Assembly: GCF_025860405.1 (NCBI RefSeq)
Contig: NZ_CP063788.1
Location: 112,707-176,706, forward strand
From: Tolypothrix sp. PCC 7712
GTDB taxonomy: Bacteria; Cyanobacteriota; Cyanobacteriia; Cyanobacteriales; Nostocaceae
DNA length: 64,000 nucleotides
Reading direction: 5' to 3'
The notes beneath the pieces were generated by a model. It had not been told where the DNA came from. It was given only the letters and a program-made list of their open reading frames with translations, and did no database searches. Each line of letters opens with the position of its first letter. The stretch's first letter is position 1. Positions 28,328 to 36,129 of this stretch are shown in pieces. A program made the translations under genes and the position numbers.

Positions 28328-28765
28328 TCAAAAACCTTCAAGGATAACGCTAGATGTGGGAATGCTGGCTTTCAGGAATTTTAGGGTTTGGTTGATTGAG
28401 TGAGAAAATTTTGTCCCTGATGCGATCGCCTCTTCAATCTGGATTGATAGCTGTTCTGCATTTTGCCAGTCAATTCCCGTGACGACCTGACGTTGACGCA
28501 TTTGGTAGCACATTTGGACTGCGGGGTTGATTTCTTCAGGAGCCACTATCAGGAAATCTAGACAAGAAGCACCTTTTTTACCGGGCTTCTTGATGATGTG
28601 AATGGGTTCTCCTGGTTGACGCTCAATGTCTGCGTTTGCCAGTTCAGCGCACAGAGGAGTGAAAGCATCCCGTAGTAATTGGTCGTCAACCGCGATCGCC
28701 TCCGGAATCCAGTGTTGTTGACCTTCGTAGATAACAAGTAATTTGTTGCTATTTGTAGTATTCAT
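28328..28765 (-). CDS. PRTRC system protein C-like
   Basis: 145 aa. The first 70 residues fit the short PRTRC protein C pattern: WIPEAIAVDDQLLRDAFTPLCAELANADIERQPGEP, then HIIKKPGKKG, corresponding to an IPDP-like segment, a helix ending in ELANA, and a final GTKG-like turn. The remaining 75 residues form an extra C-terminal region unlike the usual roughly 70-aa members. The function is unknown. It starts 5 bases after the stop of the E-like gene, so the two are co-transcribed. Confidence 0.6.
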   Translation of the reverse strand: MNTTNSNKLLVIYEGQQHWIPEAIAVDDQLLRDAFTPLCAELANADIERQPGEPIHIIKKPGKKGASCLDFLIVAPEEINPAVQMCYQMRQRQVVTGIDWQNAEQLSIQIEEAIASGTKFSHSINQTLKFLKASIPTSSVILEGF

Positions 28766-28770
28766 GGCAT

Positions 28771-29415
28771 TTAAAACAGTGAAATCTGCGTAGTATTGCT
28801 AGCTGGCTTAGTAGTATCTGAGCTAGTAGTTTGAGTACGAATTGGAGTCTGGGGAATGTGTGCCTTATTAATTTTGGCACCTTGAGTCTGGACTAGATTC
28901 CGGCGAATTTGACGGTTAGGAAAATCAGCTTTCAGTTCGTCTAGTAGTTGAACAATTGCAGGTGGTAAATCACCTAGTTCTTCTTGATTGAGCATGGTAA
29001 CTACAGGGAAATCACCGTGACTACTGGCAGCAATCATTACAGGTCTATCTCCTGCTTGTTGTTTAGGTAGTAGAGTGATAACGATTTGAACTTTGCATTG
29101 CTCGAAAATAAATGGCTCTAGTTGATTTACCCTGTTGGTAGCAAATGTTTCTATCTCATCACCCTCTAACTGATGAGAATAGATTTCATCGTCGGTGTAG
29201 TTATTTTCATCACTTACTGGTTCTAAAAGTTGCAAGAAGTTAGGTTTACCTGCACGCAAGCGTTCCCTGTCAAATAGCAATCCTAAAGCTTGGAATTGTT
29301 CTTCAGCAGTAGTTTTTCCCTGTGGTTCCCAAATGTAAGATTTTAAGGTTTCAGGTGTAACAGTGAGATTGGCTTTGACAATGGCCTGTTCTGGTGTTAG
29401 CCATTTTTTGGTCAT
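28771..29415 (-). CDS. PRTRC system protein E-like
   Basis: 214 aa from ATG 29415 (MTKKWLTPEQAIVKANL); a TTG at 29445 is an alternative. The central part reads VQIVITLLPKQQAGDRPVMIAASSHGDFPVVTMLNQEELGDLPPAIVQLLDEL, which resembles the protein E pattern of a beta strand followed by a short loop and a helix with an EL-D ending. The C-terminus is a Thr/Ser-rich tail. It is first in the remaining cassette; a PRTRC-type ParB that usually accompanies it was not found here. Assignment rests mainly on gene order. Confidence 0.5.
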   Translation of the reverse strand: MTKKWLTPEQAIVKANLTVTPETLKSYIWEPQGKTTAEEQFQALGLLFDRERLRAGKPNFLQLLEPVSDENNYTDDEIYSHQLEGDEIETFATNRVNQLEPFIFEQCKVQIVITLLPKQQAGDRPVMIAASSHGDFPVVTMLNQEELGDLPPAIVQLLDELKADFPNRQIRRNLVQTQGAKINKAHIPQTPIRTQTTSSDTTKPASNTTQISLF

Positions 29416-29538
29416 AACTTTTTGGGCTTTGTTAATGGTGTGCAAGCGGTTGTGGCGGTAGCCAAAAGCAAAAACTGTTTTTGAGAGTCGAGTACTGCTA
29501 GACTAAAAACGTATCCCGTTTGCTTTTCTTCAGGAGCC

Positions 29539-30102
29539 ATGTCTACGGTAATTACCCAATCCCTGACCCTGGAGGAGTTTCTCAAACTACCAGAAACAAA
29601 GCCTGCCAGCGAATATATTAATGGTGAGATTATTCAGAAACCAATGCCAAAAGGGAAGCATAGCCGATTACAGTTAAGGCTGTGCAACAGTATCAACGAT
29701 GTTGCCGAAAGCCTGCATATTGCTTATGCCTTTCCAGAACTGCGCTGTAGTTTTGGTATTCGCTCAGTAGTACCTGATGTAGCGGTTTTTAACTGGTCGC
29801 GTATTCCCTTTGCTGCTGATGGGGAAGCACCCAATGATTTTCTGCTTCCTCCAGACTGGACAATTGAAATTCTTTCTCCCGAACAAAGTTCAAATCGAGT
29901 CACAGGTAATATTCTTTATTGCTTAGATCATGGTTGCCAATTAGGTTGGTTGATAGATCCAGAAGATCGTTCTATTTTAGTCTTCCGTCCAAATCAACAA
30001 CCAGAACTTTTGCAGGGTGATGAGCGTTTGCCAGTGTTACCCGGGATAGACTTAGAATTAAGTGTTGCTCAGGTGTTTGGTTGGCTAAAAATGAGCAGTT
30101 AG
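29539..30102 (+). CDS. Uma2-family (DUF820) restriction-like nuclease
   Basis: 187 aa of the large cyanobacterial Uma2 family, PD-(D/E)XK fold, whose cellular role is unclear. It begins MSTVITQSLTLEEFLKLPETKPASEYINGEIIQKPMPKGKHSRLQ and contains SVVPDVAVFNWSRIP (Asp), PDWTIEILSPEQSSNRV (Glu-x-x motif of this family) and a C-terminal GWLIDPEDRSILVFRP with LPVLPGIDLELSVAQVFGWL. It is transcribed away from the PRTRC operon with about 120 bases between. It appears complete. The 269 bases after it hold nothing recognisable. Confidence 0.9.
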   Translation: MSTVITQSLTLEEFLKLPETKPASEYINGEIIQKPMPKGKHSRLQLRLCNSINDVAESLHIAYAFPELRCSFGIRSVVPDVAVFNWSRIPFAADGEAPNDFLLPPDWTIEILSPEQSSNRVTGNILYCLDHGCQLGWLIDPEDRSILVFRPNQQPELLQGDERLPVLPGIDLELSVAQVFGWLKMSS

Positions 30103-30371
30103 AGAAGCACATGAAACACTATTTCTTTTAGGAAATAGCCTTAATCCAGTTATGTTACAACATATTTAGTTTTTATAGTCCCAATCTACTTACAGCTATT
30201 TTTAGGTCAATCAATCACATTTTTTAATTGCACACAAAGGCGGAAAGAAGAATATAAGAGTTTGATTTAAGAACATGAAAACTGTTGTAAGTTGCAAACA
30301 AGATTTATAATTAGCAGCCAACAAAACAGTGAAATTGCTACTGTTGGCTGCTCAATTAGTTAAAACTATTG

Positions 30372-30950
30372 CTAAGTTAAAAGCGCGTCTTTGAAGTCGT
30401 GGATTGCCGTTGCTGTTAAAGCATAGATAACTCGGCGCTTACGCTCGATATGAGTGCCATCTACAGGAATACCTTTTTTCCAAGCAGTAATAATAGCTTT
30501 CTTATCTGCTGAGTAAACAGTCTTTTCTCTGCGGTATTTAGGAGGCAATTGTTCTGCATCTATCAGCACCTCACAACTTGGTGGATTTTCTTTAATTGTG
30601 ATGCGGAGTGAATTACCGATCATTTGTTCAGGTAAAATTCCGGTAGCGGTTTGTTGTAAAATTGTTTCATCTAATTTTTGTCGCCAGCGTTCTAGTCTTA
30701 ATAGTGCTGATTGATGTACAGCTTTTAGATGTTCTAGCCGTTGCTTAATAGCCGCTATTTCAGCATCCAGTTGCAATGCTAGTTCTGCTTGGATATCAAT
30801 AACTTCTTCTTGAACTTCCTGAGTTTCCCAAATAGCGGTAATAATAGCAGCTTCCTCTTCAGGAGTCTGGCAATTAGTCAACTGTTCCCAGAGATGAGCA
30901 GCAGTTTGGGAAAGTCCTGCTAAGGATTGTTGAGCGAGTACTAAATTCAT
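30372..30950 (-). CDS. Siphovirus Gp157-like protein
   Basis: 192 aa from ATG 30950, chosen because AGGAGTGG lies at a good distance upstream. The N-terminal part is helical and coiled-coil-like (VIDIQAELALQLDAEIAAIKQRLEHLKAVHQSALLRLERWRQ). The C-terminal part reads IGNSLRITIKENPPSCEVLIDAEQLPPKYRR, then KKAIITAWKKGIPVDGTHIERKRRVIY, which matches the Gp157 family of phage and plasmid proteins (reported for phages as linked to resistance or recombination). It starts 2 bases after the stop of the 94-aa upstream ORF. It is likely part of the plasmid backbone. Confidence 0.8.
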   Translation of the reverse strand: MNLVLAQQSLAGLSQTAAHLWEQLTNCQTPEEEAAIITAIWETQEVQEEVIDIQAELALQLDAEIAAIKQRLEHLKAVHQSALLRLERWRQKLDETILQQTATGILPEQMIGNSLRITIKENPPSCEVLIDAEQLPPKYRREKTVYSADKKAIITAWKKGIPVDGTHIERKRRVIYALTATAIHDFKDALLT

Positions 30951-30952
30951 AA

Positions 30953-31237
30953 CTACCACTCCTGACAAACTTGGTAGTATTCATATTCAACCTCAATTTG
31001 TTCTAAAATAGCTATAGTGCCTGAATCTAAATTAGTATTGTCATATAAATGTGAAGTGACCTTTTGTGTAAGTTGAGGATTTTTACAAGCAGTAGTAGTT
31101 GAGTTAGGTGATGTTGAAGTTGTTTTCAATGTTTGCATAAACTTTGCTTGCTTAACGCCAGAAACAATGGCGCGATAGCGCGTCTGGTAAGCGCAGCAAC
31201 TTTCTCTGGCAATAGCTAGGATTTCAAATCCTGACAC
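30953..31237 (-). CDS. Small hypothetical protein upstream of the Gp157-like gene
   Basis: 94 aa from a GTG start preceded by AGGATAATT. The sequence begins MSGFEILAIARESCCAYQTRYRAIVSGVKQAKFMQTL, then a Ser/Thr-rich middle and an acidic end (ILEQIEVEYEYYQVCQEW). I do not recognise a family and see no membrane segment. Support comes from its tight spacing to the next gene and the start context. Confidence 0.5.
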   Translation of the reverse strand: MSGFEILAIARESCCAYQTRYRAIVSGVKQAKFMQTLKTTSTSPNSTTTACKNPQLTQKVTSHLYDNTNLDSGTIAILEQIEVEYEYYQVCQEW

Positions 31238-31261
31238 AATTATCCTAAAAATTCCAATTTA

Positions 31262-31350
31262 TTAGTCGTTTTGTTCTTTGCATTGCCTCAGTTGAATCTG
31301 GTTTAATTGCCAATGCTTTAGCATAAGCAATACTAGCTTCTTGCTATTGA
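31262..31350 (-). pseudogene. TPR-repeat remnant
   Basis: On the minus strand these bases read QEASIAYAKALAIKPDSTEAMQRTKRLIN, a clear tetratricopeptide-repeat helix pair (A..Y.KAL...PD..EA), with stops close on both sides. It is a leftover of a longer TPR gene; no other part of that gene is present nearby. Confidence 0.5.
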
Positions 31351-31386
31351 TTTAATTATTAAACACAAGCAACCTGATAACTACTA

Positions 31387-32013
31387 ATGTCTACTGGCTA
31401 TTATCCGGTTATCCTTTATCCACCGTTAGCAAGGCGGTTTGCTAACAGCGATCAAAAAATGGGGTATTTAAAAGCATTGTTTCAAGGATACATTGCATTA
31501 CCAGATGGAAATGGTACAGCCAAGCAAGGCGTGAGTGAAAAGGAGTTTTTTCGCTATTTACTGTGTGCGTTTCCAGGAAATCTTATCTGTCAAGCTGTTG
31601 AATTTGAAATTCCTGGTTCACCCCGACGCTATTCAGCCGATTTTATCCTTTACCATCAATCTTCTGGATTAGCTCTCGATATTGAGATTGATGAACCTTA
31701 TACTGGAGACACAGGTAAACCTCACCACTGTATTGATGTTGATGACGATAAAATCCGTAACCGTTTTTTCTTGCAACGCAATTGGTGTGTGGTGAGATTT
31801 GCAGAAGTTCAGGTGGTACGTCATCCTTGGAGTTGCTGTAAGGCGATCGCTCAAATCATCGCTCGGTTGACTGGAGATGATAGTGTATTCATATTATTGC
31901 AAAGATTGGCTGATGTTCCTTTACAAAAACAGTGGACAAAGCGTGAGGCTAGGCTGATGGCTAAGAACAATTATCGCCAGTCTTATCTGCAAAAAATGGT
32001 AAATTCAACCTAA
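31387..32013 (+). CDS. DUF559/Vsr-like PD-(D/E)XK nuclease
   Basis: 208 aa. The nuclease pattern is visible as RRYSADFILYH (Asp), LALDIEIDEPYTG (Glu-x-Asp of the DUF559/Vsr type), a DDDKIRNRFFLQRNWCVVRFAEVQV helix-strand, and HPWSCCKAIAQII at the end. Such small nucleases are common on cyanobacterial plasmids and chromosomes and resemble very short patch repair enzymes, although the substrate is unknown. It is a single gene with its own start, divergent from the Gp157-like genes. It looks complete. Confidence 0.75.
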   Translation: MSTGYYPVILYPPLARRFANSDQKMGYLKALFQGYIALPDGNGTAKQGVSEKEFFRYLLCAFPGNLICQAVEFEIPGSPRRYSADFILYHQSSGLALDIEIDEPYTGDTGKPHHCIDVDDDKIRNRFFLQRNWCVVRFAEVQVVRHPWSCCKAIAQIIARLTGDDSVFILLQRLADVPLQKQWTKREARLMAKNNYRQSYLQKMVNST

Positions 32014-32136
32014 AAATAGTAACTTCAATACTCATCTTTTACCCAATAGAGAAAAGCCCGCCCCTACAAAATATTCTGTCAATTCCCAGATCAAATAAAA
32101 TTGAAATTTTAATACAAAAGCTAACTCTGGTGACTA

Positions 32137-33623
32137 TTATTCAAGTTCCCAACTTTGCGGCTGTGGTATTCGACTTTGCTTGGGTTGCTGTTTGTTCAGG
32201 GTTAGCATCCCATTCCAGCCTGCTTCACCGGGAGAAACTTTTTTGGCTTGAGGTAGTTCAGCTAGTATCTCAGCTATCAAGTCCTCAACTTTCTCATTAT
32301 CTTTAAAAGCAATGACCACTGTATCGATCGCTTGCAAAAGTTCTAGAGGTAATTGCTCGCTATCGTCTACACTCCAATACAATGTAGGTTTGCGCTTTTC
32401 TTTATCAAAAGTTGATTCTAAGGCAATGACAGAGAGAACTTCAATCGGGTCACTTAGTAGCACTGCTCTTTTGACTGTGGTATCTGTAGCAATCCAAAAA
32501 CTACCATTTTTTGTGCGTTCAGAGTTAACGGAAATAACGGTGAAGTTACCTGCTGGTTCTAACTGCTTGGCAAGCGTTGGAAGATCATCGAGCGTGCGTT
32601 CCACAAATATTGCTTGACCTGCAAGACTTGCATAGAGCCAACCCTTTTCATACAGTTCTGCAAGCAGAGAATTGGGTAAATTGTACTGCTGGCTTAGGTT
32701 TAGGCGTATTTGCTCCCAGTTTGCTGGTTCTGGTATGGGTAAGGAATTGGTCACAGAAACAGAGAACGCAGTATTTTCAACTTGCTCTATTAGCTTCTTT
32801 GTGCATTTGTCATCCTTTTTTGGCGCTGCTATTGTGGGATTTTCAACAGCTTGGTCTATCAGTTTTTGAATGCGTTGATCATCCCGCTTGGGACTGTAGT
32901 TTACACCGCGATGCTTTTGTAAACCAGGAAAGGTATATGCTTTACCGAGATGTGTACCACTAAAAGCTACACCGTCAAGTTGGTAACTTATGCCTTTGAC
33001 TTTGCCTGTGCGAGTATAACCGACGCGGACATTAATACCTTGTTGTTGCGATCGCTCTATTAACTCTGACATAGTGGGATGGTCGTGTGTTGCTTGGTCG
33101 AGCGATCGCTGGAGTCTCACTCTAACGCTTTCCTCTCCAGTTCTGGCAAGTTGCCTACGTTCGCCAGTAGTTGGACTGTGCTTATCTTTTTCCCAACTTG
33201 GTTGCACCGATTGTAAATTGTATTCCTGCTCCAACTTGCGAATTACCGCTTCACTTCTGCGATAATCCCAGCTATCAGAAACTGTAGTGCCATCTAAGCG
33301 AATGCGACTGGCAACAATATGTATATGGTCATGTTCTCGATCAATATGACGCACTACTGTATATTGATTCATGTCAAAACACATTGCTTGCAAATATTTT
33401 TGGGTAATTTCATGCCAAGTTTCATCATCCAAACTCTCTTGGTGAGGCAAGCTGAGGGAAGCATGATAAACAGCCCTACTAACTTTTGGGTTTAGTTGTC
33501 TAGAGAACCGGAACTCAGCCGCCAGTTCTCGTGGGTTGTTTCCTTCCATGTTCCCACCAATTTGTTTAGCTCCTTCTTTACCAAAGAGATAGTTTAATAG
33601 CCCTCGAAAACTTTTGCCTTTAA
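32137..33623 (-). pseudogene. Plasmid mobilization relaxase, 5' end split off by an IS
   Basis: A relaxase that nicks oriT and pilots the DNA strand. The histidine triad HIDREHDHIHIVASR is visible, with WDYRRSEAVIRKLEQEYNL after it, as in MOBP-type relaxases. Upstream of the first ATG (33549) the frame continues to the IS border as KGKSFRGLLNYLFGKEGAKQIGGN. Across the IS, at the TTAA duplication, the remaining 5' codons are at 35013-35032 and give a GTG start, VIGKQI, just 2 bases from the mobC stop. The IS therefore separates the first six codons from the rest. An internal start at 33549 would lack the conserved N-terminal strand, so activity is doubtful. Confidence 0.85.
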
Positions 33624-35012
33624 CCCTCTTTTGTCACTCTAGGCAGAGGAAAAGTAGAAATCAGGGTGAATCAGGGATATAAAAATTGAACTGGTGAGGC
33701 TATAAATAATAGATTGAAGTTTAAAAAAACCCAAAGCTAATTGAGGAATAGGAAAAACCGTTAACCAGGGATATATCAGATTAAATAAAGTAAAAGGTTG
33801 AATAATCAAACGAAGATTGTTAAGAATGTTCTTCCAGCCATTTCCATTATCCCACCAAGGATGTGAAACAAATTTTGACTCTCGTTGTGATGGAGACTGA
33901 AACAGTTGCTCCGAATGCAGACTAACCATTAAATAAGCACTGCAAATAATTTCCCACCATCGCTCAATATCTGGGTAGTGAGTCAGGCGAAAATCTGACC
34001 AACCTAATTCATTCTTACTTTGTTTTAACCCGTACTCGACCCAAGTTCTTAAACCGTAAAAATTTCCAACTTCTCTTGGCGTAATGTCTGGATATTTACT
34101 CATCACATACCAAGTAGTGTTATCAGGCAAATTTTCTGGATCTGTAGTAATTTGCCAATATCTAAGTTCTCCACGTTTTCCCGGAATAATTTCTCTAATA
34201 AATCGATTTTCCCGACTCAAGTCAGAGAATACCCTTTGAAACTTCTGCCACTTTAAATATTGAATATGTTGTCGTGGAAGTATTTCTACATAATGATTTG
34301 ACCGAATCGCTACTATATAGTTCAAGTTTAGTTCATCTAATACAGATATGAAATTCTTACCACTCTCTCCATATAAGCTATCTGCAAGTACTAAGTTGAA
34401 TTTAAAACCCATTGATTGTAGCTTTTTTATCAGTATTGCTGCTATTTCTGGTTTAGTGCGGTACTTATCTCCTGCCTGTAATCTTTCCCTGGGTTTATAC
34501 ACTTCAAACAGTAATGGAAATGTCATCCCACAGAAAACACCATATACTGTCACTGCCACAATTCCATTATCTGTTTTTCCCAAATTTCCTATATACTGCC
34601 GTTTCACATAATCTGTCTTGCTCCCTTTCTTTTTATCCCCTGTCTCATCAATAATTAAAATGATTGGTCTACCTTTTAGCACTTGTAAAATTAACTCTAA
34701 CCTTAAGGTTCTTAACTTTTCTATATCCCAAGGTGATGTAGTTAGAAAATGATGCAACCCTTGCTGGTTATCTAATCCTACGATTTTTGCTATTTCTGGC
34801 AATGTTTTACGTTTTAGATCAGAAATGCAGCCTACATGGAGATATTTAAAAGCCTCGAAACTCCTAACATCTGGAAACAGACTTTTATACCACTGGCAAT
34901 ATTCGTCCACAAATTTGACTGTTGGTGCGGCTGGACGGGGCTGTACCATGCTCTGTGTCTTGGTTCTAGCATTTTTACCTTATTATACTACTGCCAGAGT
35001 GACAAAACAGGG
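33624..35012 (-). mobile_element. IS701-type element, copy 4 (complete)
   Basis: 1389 bp in reverse orientation with ends CCCTCTTTTGTCACTCT (33624) and AGAGTGACAAAACAGGG (35012), flanked by the duplication TTAA (33620-33623 and 35013-35016). It sits in the sixth or seventh codon of the relaxase gene. Confidence 0.95.
33639..34949 (-). CDS. IS701-type DDE transposase (copy 4)
   Basis: A 436-aa transposase whose protein reads the same as copy 3 (26051-27361), including the DETGDKKKG, LADSLYGES and KQSKNELGW catalytic regions. The frame is intact. It is transcribed in the same direction as the relaxase remnant it precedes, so IS-borne transcription could reach the relaxase 3' part. Confidence 0.95.
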   Translation of the reverse strand: MVQPRPAAPTVKFVDEYCQWYKSLFPDVRSFEAFKYLHVGCISDLKRKTLPEIAKIVGLDNQQGLHHFLTTSPWDIEKLRTLRLELILQVLKGRPIILIIDETGDKKKGSKTDYVKRQYIGNLGKTDNGIVAVTVYGVFCGMTFPLLFEVYKPRERLQAGDKYRTKPEIAAILIKKLQSMGFKFNLVLADSLYGESGKNFISVLDELNLNYIVAIRSNHYVEILPRQHIQYLKWQKFQRVFSDLSRENRFIREIIPGKRGELRYWQITTDPENLPDNTTWYVMSKYPDITPREVGNFYGLRTWVEYGLKQSKNELGWSDFRLTHYPDIERWWEIICSAYLMVSLHSEQLFQSPSQRESKFVSHPWWDNGNGWKNILNNLRLIIQPFTLFNLIYPWLTVFPIPQLALGFFKLQSIIYSLTSSIFISLIHPDFYFSSA

Positions 35013-35034
35013 TTAATCTGCTTGCCAATCACGC

Positions 35035-35439
35035 TTAATCTTGTAAATCGCCGATCAAATCGATTTCAGTAATCTCTCGTCGCACTTGTTTCACCATATT
35101 CCTAAGTTGTTCTAACAATGTTCTATTTACAACAATCGGTTCTCCCATCAGTACTGAAGTATTGATTGCTTTAGTTATTTGATTGAGATTGTTGCCAATT
35201 TTACCTAGCTCCCAGTAAGTTTGACCAGCCACTTTAGTGACACGCCGGGGCAATTGGTTTTTTAGAGTCTTGCTACGAAACAATTCACTAATTGTGAGAT
35301 CGTTTTCAAATGCCATCTGCTGTGCTTTTTCATATTCTTTTGGAGTCAATCTAATATCTATCCTTAATGAGCGCTTTTGCATTACCAGTGCATTAGTTAT
35401 TAGTTTTTTCAGTTTGACAGTATTGTTACGAGTAGTCAT
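35035..35439 (-). CDS. mobC: MobC-like relaxosome accessory protein
   Basis: 134 aa starting MTTRNNTVKLKKLITNALVMQKRSLRIDIRLTPKEYEKAQQMAFENDLTISELFR, a ribbon-helix-helix-type DNA-binding N-terminus, followed by QTYWELGKIGNNLNQITKAIN, a signature of bacterial mobilization protein MobC, and a C-terminal helix VRREITEIDLIGDL. MobC helps the relaxase open DNA at oriT. The stop is 2 bases before the reconstructed GTG of the relaxase, so the pair formed one operon before the IS insertion. Confidence 0.85.
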   Translation of the reverse strand: MTTRNNTVKLKKLITNALVMQKRSLRIDIRLTPKEYEKAQQMAFENDLTISELFRSKTLKNQLPRRVTKVAGQTYWELGKIGNNLNQITKAINTSVLMGEPIVVNRTLLEQLRNMVKQVRREITEIDLIGDLQD

Positions 35440-35594
35440 TGACCAACTGTCTATTTTTGAATTTGTAATGCAAAAACAACAAATTTAGTACCATCGCTAC
35501 GCACTTCTATTACTGTGCTAGAGTGCTGTAGGCGATCGCTGTCTTGCACCATCACAGCTAGTTTTGATTGTTTTCGTATCATCTTCCCCTCTGT

Positions 35595-35629
35595 CACGGT
35601 GGTTGACCTACTGAGGTAGGGGAACCGTG
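35595..35629. other. Candidate oriT hairpin upstream of mobC
   Basis: An interrupted inverted repeat: CACGGT (35595-35600) pairs with ACCGTG (35624-35629), with an inner hairpin CCTAC (35607) / GTAGG (35616). It lies 155 bases upstream of mobC, between the mobilization and partition genes, the usual place for oriT. No known nic consensus was recognised, so this is only positional. Confidence 0.3.
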
Positions 35630-35650
35630 AAAGGAGGGCAAGCTTGTTGC

Positions 35651-35673
35651 CGCACCTGGGGGTGCGTTTTTTC
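35651..35673 (+). terminator. Rho-independent terminator-like hairpin
   Basis: The stem CGCACC (35651-35656) pairs with GGTGCG (35661-35666) around TGGG and is followed by TTTTTTC. It points rightward. No protein gene ends just before it, so it may close a short transcript from the region left of it or insulate the partition locus. Confidence 0.55.
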
Positions 35674-35752
35674 TCCCAAGAAAAAATGTCCGGACAGCAA
35701 CATAGCTTGCTACTCACCAAAGGTTTTTTTGGGCTACTCGAATCAACTGCTG

Positions 35753-35957
35753 GATGAATATGTAATGGATCTCCGATGGATTTGTATTGGATCTCTCATA
35801 GCATATTATTTGTCAATAATTTATCATTGTTGCAACTAAAAATTATACATAGAATACGTATGTCATCCAAATGGATCTCTATTGGATCAACATTGTCACT
35901 GTAATGAATCTGCAATGGCTCGTTCGTGGAACTGGCATGGATCTGTGATGGCACACT
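35753..35957 (+). repeat. parC-type centromere: two arrays of 11-bp direct repeats
   Basis: Array 1 (35753-35796) has four 11-mers in perfect 11-base phase: GATGAATATGT, AATGGATCTCC, GATGGATTTGT, ATTGGATCTCT. Array 2 (35870-35957) has eight: AATGGATCTCT, ATTGGATCAAC, ATTGTCACTGT, AATGAATCTGC, AATGGCTCGTT, CGTGGAACTGG, CATGGATCTGT, GATGGCACACT. The consensus is NATGGATCTNT. The 73 bases between them can hold a promoter. This is the layout known for the parC centromere of plasmid R1, and a parM-like gene starts 173 bases downstream. Confidence 0.75.
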
Positions 35958-36129
35958 TTTCTAAATCGAATTTCTTAGCAGAAAAGTAAGGACTTAATTA
36001 ACAGCAGCGAAAAAAATAACCAACTGGATAAAATTTGCCTCCAACAAAATGGTCAGTAGAGTGATGTTCACAGTCAATATTTGCATTTAAGTTAAAAGCA
36101 GCTTTTATGGATAATCACAACCACAGTCA

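Noticed and set aside
35451..35720. 89-codon minus-strand frame upstream of mobC
   Set aside because: It spans the terminator-like hairpin and candidate oriT repeats and has no coding signature.
35753..35957. CRISPR-like array from the 11-bp repeats
   Set aside because: The repeats are contiguous 11-mers without spacers, matching a centromere and not a CRISPR.
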